From NCBI GenBank assembly GCA_947359465.1, contig OX375873.1, forward strand, positions 56,391,573-56,455,572: 64,000 nucleotides of DNA, written 5' to 3'. The translations under genes and the position numbers were made by a program. The notes below the pieces were generated by a model. That model saw only the letters and a list, made by a program, of their open reading frames with translations, was not told the DNA's origin and did no database searches. Origin of the DNA: Metellina segmentata (Eukaryota > Arthropoda > Arachnida > Araneae > Tetragnathidae). This document shows, piece by piece, positions 55,461-64,000 of the stretch. Numbering within the stretch: position 1 is the stretch's first letter; every line of letters starts with the position of its first letter.

Positions 55461-57032
55461 TATAAATTGAAGACAAAAACAAATTGTGATTAAAGTGATT
55501 ATGAATTCATGTAGTCCATGAAATCTGAATTTCAAATGCATTTAAAATTTTTACTAATGTGTGCATAAGTATACTGCTTTTCATCACTCTCACTAATTTG
55601 CAAATTCCTCTACTGTAAGCAAAAATAAAATTAATACATTTATTGCTGTTAGGCAAATGCTTTTGCAATATTTTGTCATTGTAATATACGAAATCCTACA
55701 AATAACCTTATGATCAACTAGAATCAGTCAGTCATCACTAACAGTTGACATATCAATCCTGGGAACTTGGTGTTTACTTTGCAATATGTAGGATTCCTCT
55801 TAGTAAAATAAGTAGCACATATTAATCGCTATTTATTTAATAAGTATTAGTTTTGAATAAATTTAAATGTCTGTGTATACAATCTCCAAATCAAAACATA
55901 AAAATTTTATATATGATAGAGATTTTCAACTTTTAATAAAAGTCATCTTTAGAAAGGAGGGTAAAGATATTAGAATAGGAAAAAGAGCACATGGATACTT
56001 TTTTTTTACCCCTTTCTAATTATATTGTAGTTTAAACAGTGAGGACAACATATTTTCTTACTTTGCAACACTATTAGTTTTAATTTATTGTAATAAAATA
56101 GTGTTGATCTAGCAACTTGTATAAATTAGTACTCAATTCGGTTTGTTAAGAAAAATGCAACATAATTTTATAAAAGCTCTAAGCATAACAAAGTACTATT
56201 GTTTTCCTACTATGCAAGAACCACAATTTAGGAGCTGTCATTATCATTTTGTGAGTTTGTTTTTAACAGTTTAAGTGATTAATTTTAAAAAAAGTAAATA
56301 CTTTGCAACTTTATGAGTTGGGAATGCTAAGAGTACGTAGCACTTTAAAAAGAGCTAGTGAAATAATAGAAGGAAAATCTAAAGGAATGCAAATTACCTG
56401 CTGCATTAGGTGTTTGAGCAGCACATGAAATAAACAATATAAATGTTAATATGCTTAGTAAAAGTTAAGTTCCATATTTAAACACTTGAATCTGGTAACA
56501 GCACAAAGATAACATTCAGCAGCTCCATAGCAGAATACAGAAATATACAAAAAGCACAATTTTAAACAGCAAATTTATGAAACATAAATTACAAAATTCA
56601 AATTGAAACACCACAAGACAATTTAAAAACACACAATATATATAATTTTCGTATATTTGCAGTAAACTATTCATAGCAGAAGGGGAATTAATTTTAAATC
56701 TCAGTTTGTTTGGTAAGTAATTAATCTCAATCTAGAATAAGAAAACTTGCAGCTACACTACTTTAGTTCAGCTATAATTTTTGACAGTATTGATACCATA
56801 GTTTAATAGTTATTAACGTTTTTAAGAAAGTCACGAAAGTTCCTATTTTTAACTTGGAAATTCGTACGTTAATTTTGAACAATATTATATTTATTAATTT
56901 ACCATCTCTTATATCTCTTAAGAGCACAAATTATCTATATGAAATATGTTAATATACAAGCTGAGAAATTTTAACATTTCTTAATAATAATAATAACACT
57001 CAGAGGCTTAAAAATGATTAGTAGTTTTTCTA

Positions 57033-57074
57033 CTAATTAGTGTAGTATTGTTTTAACAGTACTACACTAATTAG
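57033..57074. repeat. 15-bp perfect hairpin
   Basis: CTAATTAGTGTAGTA (57,033-57,047) pairs with TACTACACTAATTAG (57,060-57,074) around a 12-nt loop, in an endophilin A intron. Confidence 0.88.
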
Positions 57075-57353
57075 CAAGAATTAATTTTTAATAACATTTT
57101 AAGAATTTAAGAATTGATTTTTTTTTATTTAAGAATTTTTTTTTTTAAAGAATTTTATAACATTTAAGAATTGAATAACATTCATTGATAGAAAGAATCC
57201 TATTATAATAAGCAGGGTCAAAATTGGTTCCGCATCAGCTCTGTGACGCTAAATAGGCTGAAATACATGTCTATTGACTTGTTCCCTGTACATAAACGGA
57301 GTACATTTGTCGTATTGTGTAGCATGCTGCTCCATTGTGTGGTAGAGTTTAGG

Positions 57354-57858
57354 CACACGGAAACTAGCGGTGTTGGGACCACTCCCCGGCTGTCTTAGGC
57401 TAATACCTGTACGCTAACGAAAGAAGGCTATCTGGTGGATGGCAAGGGTCTGCGAAACTCCATAGATGATGGCACCGGATAAACAGGGAGGTAGTGGCAG
57501 CCTGCTGTTCCACTGTGCTACTCAGGAATGTCGATAGGTTCCAATGAGATGCCTGGGTGTGCGCCTCTGAACACCAGTAGACACAAATCTACGAAGAAAA
57601 CTTTTCCGGCTCAATTCGGACCTAAGGTTAACTGAAAACAATGAGCTGGACCACATTATCTTCAGCGCACACACTCACGGGTCGACCACGTCTACTCTCC
57701 GTCGCACCCATTCTGGGTAGTAAAGGGCTTTCGGATGGCGCGTCACATGGCCTACTTCTCAAATTTCTACTTAGAGGCTTTCCCTAGCTTCAGCTATTCC
57801 GCTGTGGGTTTTAAATAACTCGGTACGGAGGGGTCAGCTTCCACTCAAAGAAGAAGAA
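57354..57858 (+). mobile_element. GC-rich retroposon of unknown family
   Basis: A 505-bp insert much richer in GC than the intron around it, flanked by the 13-bp duplication GGTAGAGTTTAGG (57,341-57,353 and 57,859-57,871). It ends in a GAA/AAG simple repeat tail. This is the structure of a SINE or LINE 3' end. No tRNA boxes or ORF are seen. Confidence 0.75.
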
Positions 57859-58435
57859 GGTAGAGTTTAGGAGTTAATTGAGATATAATCAAGAATGCAA
57901 ACAAATATACACCCAAATTATTTTGATTTCCAGTTATTTAAATGTGAGCATATTAGAAAATATTTATTTAAATTGTTTGTTCAATTTAATGTACAAGATA
58001 AAGCTTTTATGTAATTAAAAATCTTCACAAAATAAATGGATGTCATGATGATTTTTTATCTTTTTAGTCTTGGAATATTTAAGATTTTAAACCGCTCAAA
58101 AATTGTTTGATCATACATGCAGCTTAGTATGTAAATTCTCTTAGTATATAAATTTAACTGAGCAAGTACTGTTTTTAATCCTGAATAACATGGAATTTTT
58201 AGCTCTAAATTTCAACACTAGATTTCACAACTAGAGCAAGTTACATCAGAATTTAAAAGCAGGCATTAAAGCTTGTTAAATGAACTTTCTAATGCATGAA
58301 AGGAGCAAGATAAAACTATTTGCTACAGTTTCTTTTTCCTACGAACTAGGAGAAATATCTATTATCAAAAGAGGTTTTAAATATCTAGCTTCCTTCATGG
58401 TTTCTAAAAATTTTAGAATCTATTTTCAATCTTAC

Positions 58436-58447
58436 CTGTATGATCAG
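58436..58447 (-). CDS. EndoA: Endophilin A, 12-nt microexon (probably alternative)
   Basis: A pyrimidine-rich acceptor (TTTCTTTCTATTTCTATGAAAG) and a perfect donor (GTAAGATT) enclose 12 nt, phase 1 in and phase 1 out, exactly compatible with the exons at 58,831 and 54,648. Inclusion would insert four residues (and alter the junction residue) in the loop between BAR helices 1 and 2, near the membrane-facing appendage. It is inferred from splice signals and phase only. Confidence 0.55.
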
Positions 58448-58830
58448 CTTTCATAGAAATAGAAAGAAAATAAAGTTAAGTATTCTCAAATATAAGTAAT
58501 AACACATACATGCTTGCATTACATGAATAGTATAAAGAAATGTTCTGCTCAAAATTTAATTAAATTGCAATAAATAGACTGCTTTAAAATACATGCACAG
58601 ATGAAAGTGAAATTGTCTTTAAATATATTGTTAATATAACATCAAGTTAGTATATGAAAATTACAAAAGAATATCAGTTTGTATAAATTAGTTAAGCAAA
58701 TAGAACAGCAGTATAAATGTTAAAAATCAAGATCATAGCAGATTACACATAAAAACATGACATGTGGCAAAGCGGAGCCGAAGGAAATATTGCAAGAAAT
58801 GAAATGAACAAGAAAGCTTAGCATTATTAC

Positions 58831-58897
58831 TTTTTGCCTGCTTCCTTTTCTTGCAATCATAATCTAGTCGTCTTCCTTGGAGTTTCTTGCGGTGATG
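58831..58897 (-). CDS. EndoA: Endophilin A, BAR helix exon
   Basis: A 67-nt exon, phase 0 in and phase 1 out, acceptor CTTTGTTAG and donor GTAATA. It encodes H-H-R-K-K-L-Q-G-R-R-L-D-Y-D-C-K-K-R-K-Q-A-K, split here as a highly basic, conserved membrane-binding segment of endophilin A. The codons continue directly from the exon ending at 60,667. Confidence 0.95.
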
Positions 58898-59014
58898 CTA
58901 ACAAAGTACAATGGAAACTTTTTAAAATGTCTCCAATACACAAATTAACATTACATGAAAGAACATAAGCTTGTATAAAACCACTTAAATGATTAAAAAG
59001 ATATTTTTGATGTA

Positions 59015-59280
59015 CTAGGGGACTCTGCCCCCTGCTCGCTATTAAAGAATAATGAACAGCAAAGAACACATTAGGCTGGCAGTGCCAGTTTTCAGCTGAA
59101 TTCCAATAGGAAGCACAGTGACGTGCAGGCCCATCAGATGCCAGCGCGAGAGGTGTAAATGCTGGCACAAGTTTCTCTTAGACTTGAAATCATTTAAACT
59201 TTTGCTGCTCTGGAGCAATCATAGGCAAGCTTTCGAGAAAACAGACAGAACTATCCAGAAGCGAGTCCACCATTCTAGGT
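59015..59280 (-). mobile_element. Helitron-like remnant
   Basis: It begins CTAGGGGACTCTGCCCCCTG followed by CTCGC, the same 3' terminal style (reversed) as Helitron family B. The rest is diverged and the 5' end is uncertain (about 59,280). Confidence 0.45.
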
Positions 59281-60666
59281 ATATAGTTCAAATGCCTTCA
59301 GTATTTTATAATCATTTTCACAAATCCATACTAACATGAAGAGCACACACACACAACTCATTGAAAGTGTTCAAAATATCATCCTAAAATTACAAGGCCA
59401 TGAAATTCTTAGTTGGGAAATTTAATACTTCCGACTGTTTCGAAAAGTCATTTCCAATACACATAAAATGAAACAAGAAACAACGACTTAGATCTTGAAG
59501 CTTACAACTTTCTTCAACTTCTATAAGAAACAACGACTTAGATCTTGATCTTGAAGCTTACAACTTTCATTATACACCCGACATAAAATTCTGACTGTTT
59601 TTAACCTATATTATATCTAAAACCTTGACATGTTTGTTCTTGTTAAGTTTTGGAGACTGAAGATCCAATCTTTTATGAATAACTTAAATAAACTAGATGT
59701 GATGGCTTTATTTTCAATAAAAGTATGACTAAGTGAAAGCTGCTACAAGTGGTCAGAAAGCTTAAACACAATTCAAATTCATCTTCATATTTTGAACTGT
59801 ATTATCTATTAAATTTGATATTCACTAAAAATATCATGATCATAATTGTTTTTTAACTTATTAGCATTTGTTTTCTCAAATTCATAGAAATACAAATTTT
59901 AACAAACACTTAGACCCTTTCGAACCATGAGCTTTGATATTTATCAATAGAATTTAATGACTTGTAAACCGAAAATTGTGAGTGGGAGCAGTATGTCTAA
60001 ATTTAAAAGGATGTTTGTTAAAGTTCAACTTTTTTAATGCATTGGGGGTCAAGTACTTTTTAAAGTCTAATGTGTTTTTAAATTTTTGTGAAATTGCAGC
60101 TTTACAAAATTGAAGTTCACAATATTGAGTTAACTGTGGCCATGTAAAAAAAACTGAGCAGTGAGAACCGCAAAAACAAAAATTTCATCAAGAAAAAAAA
60201 TAAAGTGTTGATGACTATTTTGCACTTCCAGTCTGAATCAAGATTTTACTAACTTGGTGACACAAATCTGGAGTGAGATTTTGATGTCCTAGAAACGTCA
60301 AAAAAATGCCAAATACAATTTATGACCAAAACATTGCAAATATACCCTAAAAACAATGACCTAAAGTATTAGATTGTTTTGTAAAATTTTTGTTGAAACA
60401 TTCATAGAACAAAATAATATAAATTCCCAACATGAGAAAGAATAAAATTTAACTTCTTGGTTCCTCTGCCAAAGTTAAGCACATTTTGGCCAGGTTGAAG
60501 AGATAAATTGCAACCGGGACTACATGTTTGAGATGATAGTATAAGCTCATAAAAATATAAAATGATAGTATAACTTGTATCTTGAATGTATTTAATGTAA
60601 CTTGCGAGTGTATTTTGATGATTACAAATAAAAAAATCACAACACTTATCTAAAACTGATTCTCAC

Positions 60667-60800
60667 CAAAACATCCTTCAAGTCTTTAGTTTGTAAATGA
60701 TGAAGAGGCTCTAAGAAGTTTTGTTTCACATTATCTTCCAATGCATACTTAACCTCCGCCATCTGTTTTAAAGCTTCTCCACATTCAATCAGGCTAAGCC
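60667..60800 (-). CDS. EndoA: Endophilin A, BAR domain exon
   Basis: A 134-nt exon, phase 1 in and phase 0 out, acceptor GTGTTTTTAG and donor GTGAGA. It encodes E-C-G-E-A-L-K-Q-M-A-E-V-K-Y, then V-K-Q-N-F-L-E-P-L-H-H-L and K-D-L-K-D-V-L, the first long BAR helix region shared by all endophilin A proteins (V-K-Q-N-F-x-x-P-L). Confidence 0.96.
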
Positions 60801-61550
60801 CTAAAAACACAATATTTATTTTCTAAAGATTAAAAAACATAAAATATTCATATTAAAAAAATTTCTAACATTAAAAACAGTATTTGGGGTAAATATAAAT
60901 ATATTGGGTCATCCGGAAAGCTCTGCGTATTTTCAAATCGAAGATAGCTTTGTTATCATTTGCTACCACTGATAAGGAGAGAACTTGATTGGAGCACATG
61001 TTTAAATTTGGCCTTTTCTGCTTACATAGCATAATTATAGCATGCGTTGTTGCATAATTTTTGTTTCACTGCAGAGCTAAGAATGGAGAACCAGAAAGTT
61101 CATGTTCGTCATTATGCTCTTTTATTTTAGGAAAGGAAAAAATTCTAGTCAGACTGCTAGTAAAATGTGTGCTGTATATGGGACATAGTGCTGTTTCTGA
61201 GGCCGCAGTTCAAAGGTGGTTTGTTAAATTTAAGTGTGGAAATTTCAGTCTCGAAGATGCCTGCTCTGGACGACCATCTTCTGTAAACAAGGACAAAAAG
61301 TAATGCTTTCTGTATAGTGGGACTACAAAGGAATTGTTTATTATGAATTGTTGCCACAAAATCAGACAATAAATTTGGAAAAATACTGTTCTCAAATGGC
61401 AGCATTAAAAGTAGAAATCGAAGCAAAGAGGCCAGAACTGACCAATAGTCAAGGTGTCTTCTAGCATGACAATCCTTGGCCCCACATTTTGCTCAATGTC
61501 AGATAAAGACCGAATGGCTGAGATGTTTTGTGTCACCTCCATATTCATCA

Positions 61551-61688
61551 GGTAATAGGTAATTTTAGTTAACGTCATACTAGAGCAACACAACGGGCTA
61601 TTGACGACGGTCCGGAATCAGTCCCTTAAGGGTAAGGGAAAGATTCGAGGACAACACCTCGTAATTTTGAACCACGGTCAGATGACGA
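61551..61688 (-). mobile_element. tRNA-derived SINE (family 1), 5'-truncated
   Basis: Only the 3' half of family 1 is present, but it is flanked by its own duplication TCCATATTCATCA (61,538-61,550 and 61,689-61,701). It was therefore truncated at insertion, as target-primed reverse transcription predicts. Confidence 0.88.
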
Positions 61689-61811
61689 TCCATATTCATC
61701 AGACTTTGTCCCCTCAGATAATCACCTCTTTAGGTCCCTTTAAAATTCTTTGAACGGCCTGGAGTTCAATTCTTTGGAGACTGTCAAACAGCACCTCAAT
61801 AACTTCTTTAC

Positions 61812-62015
61812 AATTTTTTTTGTTTCCAATGGCGGACACTGGATTCTTTCCTTGGCCACAAAACGCCAGAAGTGATGGTCACTTGTGAAGGGACCCCCAG
61901 TGGGAGGACCATCATTGTTCCTAACAAATTTTTACATCCATGCCCTGACCCCAGATTTGGACCAGGAACCTTTCGATCCAGAGGTCAACAACTTAACCAT
62001 TAGACCGGTTGGTCG
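61812..62015 (-). mobile_element. SINE with family 1 head and different body
   Basis: The tRNA-like head at the high end (ACCGGTTGGTCGGC on the plus strand) matches family 1, but the rest does not; the tail is a T run at 61,813-61,823 on the plus strand. The flanking duplication is ACTTCTTTACAA (about 61,801-61,812 and 62,016-62,027). Confidence 0.7.
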
Positions 62016-62200
62016 GCACTTCTTTACAAATAAGCCTAATGATTTTTTTAAAAAGGGAATTTTCCAGCTGTCAGAAAGATGGCAAAAAGTCATAGACCAA
62101 AATGGGGCTTATGTGATTCAATAAAATTTTCTGAAGTTTTTGTGCTGCTTCATTGGTATTTATCTAAAAAAACTAGCAGAATTTTCCGGATGACCCAATA

Positions 62201-63372
62201 TATATGTAATAATAAATGTAAAATAAAATGTGCCATATTAATATTGATGTATGTTTAAAACAGTAAAAAAAATTACTTTATATATAACAGGCAATTTTCA
62301 TTACAAATAAATCACTTAACATTCACCAGAATAACCCCCCCCCCACCACCACACTTTTTTTTCCTCCACTTATTAGTCTGTTTTATTGCTATAAGATGAA
62401 GTCCATTACATCATGTTACCACTTTTACTTTCCCTCCTCATTAACTATGACTTTGAACAGACCCGCTTGCTTGCTCAAGATGCTTGTTTCTTCTTCCTTT
62501 CTGATCATCGATACATTCCACCACAACACTTAAGATACATATGCAATTTTATAGAAACTGTCATTTCCATCATTAAACTTTCTCAATAGGTTTCTTAATC
62601 CAATAATCTTACTCTAAATTCTTAACCTCACAGCGGATTAATTTTTAACTTCTTATTTCATTGTTTCACGAGCCCTTGGAATAAATAAGGAGCTCTGAGC
62701 CATTCCAAACATCCTAAACAAAACCCCTCCAGACACAATGTTACAACTGGTCAACTTTATTGAATGATTCAATAAACTATTTTAGTAGAATTTTCTGCCT
62801 CTTCAACCCACTTGACTGCATACACCATTCCTGCCATGTCTGACTCAGGTTTAGGTTATTATGACACATAATTATAGTTGGAATGGGATGAAGCAATTCA
62901 CAGCTTCCTTCAAACAGCTTGACCTATTTGAACGTTTTTGATTTGTCTTTCTTTCAATTTTCCACATCTTTTCATGTCAGTAGCAGATTTATCTCAACAA
63001 TAAAATATATGTTTCACTAGTTGAATTATGTGAATATTTCAATTTTAAAAAATTGTGACAAGTACATTTAAGTTGTACCACCTGCCTGCAGCACATCATC
63101 TCAAAATGGATGATTCAAATCCATACAGTAGATGTTATTGTATATGCCAAATTTCAAAGGCAAAATGCTTTCATATTTTTTTTTTTTTTAAACAGGTATT
63201 TGAACAGTATAATCCTGGAAAATAATTGCAGTGTAGCCACAAAATGAATAAATTTTCTTAAAAAAATTATGTCATACAGTAATTGTGATTTTCTATACAA
63301 CTCAATTTTTAAAAATTAATACACTCATTATTTTTTTAGACACTAATGACAAATGAAATGAATTGTACTTAC
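62201..63372. other. Endophilin A intron sequence, nothing else seen
   Basis: AT-rich intron sequence containing a C run with CACCACCACAC near 62,335-62,352 and a T run near 63,178-63,189. No repeat terminus or exon is seen. Confidence 0.6.
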
Positions 63373-63497
63373 CGAAGGGGGATTCTTCTCCCAAATCTTT
63401 TCCGAATTTAACCATCGCTTCTCCTAAAGTTCCTTCAGGTTGAGTATATGCATGTGCTTTAGAGCCTCGAAGTTTGGAGCTCACCATTAATTTTGTC
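63373..63497 (-). CDS. EndoA: Endophilin A, N-BAR exon (first one visible)
   Basis: A 125-nt exon between acceptor TTAGCCTCTAG and donor GTAAGT, phase 2 in and phase 1 out. It encodes S-S-K-L-R-G-S-K, Y-T-Q-P-E-G, L-G-E-A-M-V-K-F-G-K-D-L-G-E and S-P-F, the early N-BAR region (compare Y-P-Q-x-E-x-L-x-E-A-M-x-x-F-G in endophilins). The preceding exon(s) with the start codon and the amphipathic helix H0 must lie beyond 64,000, since phase 2 leaves two bases of a codon upstream. No ATG in this exon is a plausible start. Confidence 0.94.
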
Positions 63498-63739
63498 CTA
63501 GAGGCTAATGAGAAATGGAGACTATTTGTAAAGTACATTAAGGCATTTCTATTAAAATTACATTTCAAATATAGGAGAACAATTAAAACTACTTTATAAA
63601 GTATTTAATCTTTCTTTAGATTTTTATTACTTAATCTATAACTATAAGTAAAAAACTATCTATAGAAAATTATGACCCAGTGCTTTATTTTGGCTTGCAT
63701 AGAACTTTCGTATAATAGTGAATTCAATGAATAAAATTG

Positions 63740-64000
63740 AAATGGTAGTTGAATTTATGTTGCACTGGGGCAACAAATGGGCTATTGCAGACAGTCCGGG
63801 ATCAACACAGAAGGGAAAGATCGTGGACAATAGTATGATTTTAACCATGGCCAGATATCAAAGTCAACACCTGAATTGGCACCCCTTGCAAATTTTCATG
63901 CTAACGTGAGGACATGACAAATTTGACATGCACTAGACCCTACCTACATGACAGTCTATGGCTGGACAGAAGTTCAAACTCCCAACCCTCCTATTGCCAA
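63740..64000 (-). mobile_element. tRNA-derived SINE (family 2 type), cut by window end
   Basis: The body has GGGCTATTGCAGACAGTCCG, GAATTGGCACCCC and GCTAACGTGAGGACATG. The head, with GTTCAAACTCCCAACCC, runs to the window edge. Diverged from 21,473-21,771. Confidence 0.7.

Larger units (their letters stand above)
61080..62124 (+). pseudogene. Mariner transposase fossil
   Basis: Fragments in several frames follow a mariner transposase: an HTH segment near 61,160-61,300 (A-V-S-E-A-A-V-Q-R-W-F, F-K-C-G-N-F-S-L-E-D), the H-P-P-Y-S block split by the SINE at 61,551, and a C-terminus (N-K-P-N-D-F-F, Q-L-S-E-R-W-Q-K-V-I-D-Q-N-G-A-Y) ending at 62,124. Stops and insertions make it inactive. Confidence 0.8.
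60904..62198 (+). mobile_element. Mariner element carrying two SINE insertions
   Basis: Inverted termini TTGGGTCATCCGGAAA / TTTTCCGGATGACCCAA with TA at each end (60,902-60,903 and 62,199-62,200). It contains a broken transposase and two tRNA-SINE insertions (61,551 and 61,812). It lies in an endophilin A intron. Confidence 0.88.

Noticed and set aside
56397..56430. A further endophilin microexon ending GCAGCAG/GTAATT
   Set aside because: The donor is good and the phase would fit, but no AG acceptor exists at a sensible distance upstream, so no exon can be defined.

Overview
The window is eukaryotic, AT-rich and intron-bearing. It comes from an arthropod, most likely an arachnid and probably a spider. 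This is inferred from two cysteine-knot secreted peptide genes with spider-toxin-like precursor layout, an invertebrate-type endophilin A gene, and a dense load of SINEs, Helitrons, Tc1/mariner, hAT, Ty3/gypsy and LINE copies. Nothing prokaryotic is present. The longest reading frames are transposon proteins; the host genes are split into short exons that a simple ORF scan misses.

Region 1 (about 240-29,270) is a tandem segmental duplication. Copy A (about 240-14,140) and copy B (about 15,550-29,270) each hold one three-exon minus-strand gene for a small secreted protein: signal-peptide exon, propeptide exon ending in an EER processing motif, and an exon with six cysteines spaced C-x6-C-x7-CC-x6-C-x19-C (inhibitor-cystine-knot-like). 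Both genes read open and have matching splice phases. The copies collected different mobile elements after the duplication, so each is a filled/empty-site control for the other. Copy A gained an apparently intact Ty3/gypsy element with matching LTRs (5037-9619), two tRNA-SINEs and a Helitron (11,675-14,069). Copy B gained a RNase H-bearing LINE (16,260-18,169), a Tc1 element (19,303-20,702), nested Helitrons (about 22,960-24,983) and a LINE fragment interrupted by a TTAA-flanked DNA transposon with a Mutator-like transposase (25,904-28,660). A degraded hAT tail and a 28-bp minisatellite lie between the copies.

Region 2 (about 29,270-43,080) is a repeat graveyard: Helitrons, a hAT-like element with a surviving BED-finger ORF, a 200-N gap flanked by perfectly repeated sequence, several tRNA-SINEs, a DUF4817-type mariner with long terminal inverted repeats nested in a Helitron, and an 8-bp-TSD MITE. 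No convincing host gene was found there.

Region 3 (about 43,450-64,000) is the 3' part of an endophilin-A (SH3GL family) gene on the minus strand. Nine phase-compatible coding exons were found, from within the N-BAR domain to the stop after the SH3 domain, including a 12-nt microexon and a 138-nt in-frame exon. A probable intron in the 3' UTR and a long transposon-free 3' UTR follow. Its introns hold mariner, Tc1, MITE and SINE fossils. The first coding exon(s) lie beyond base 64,000.
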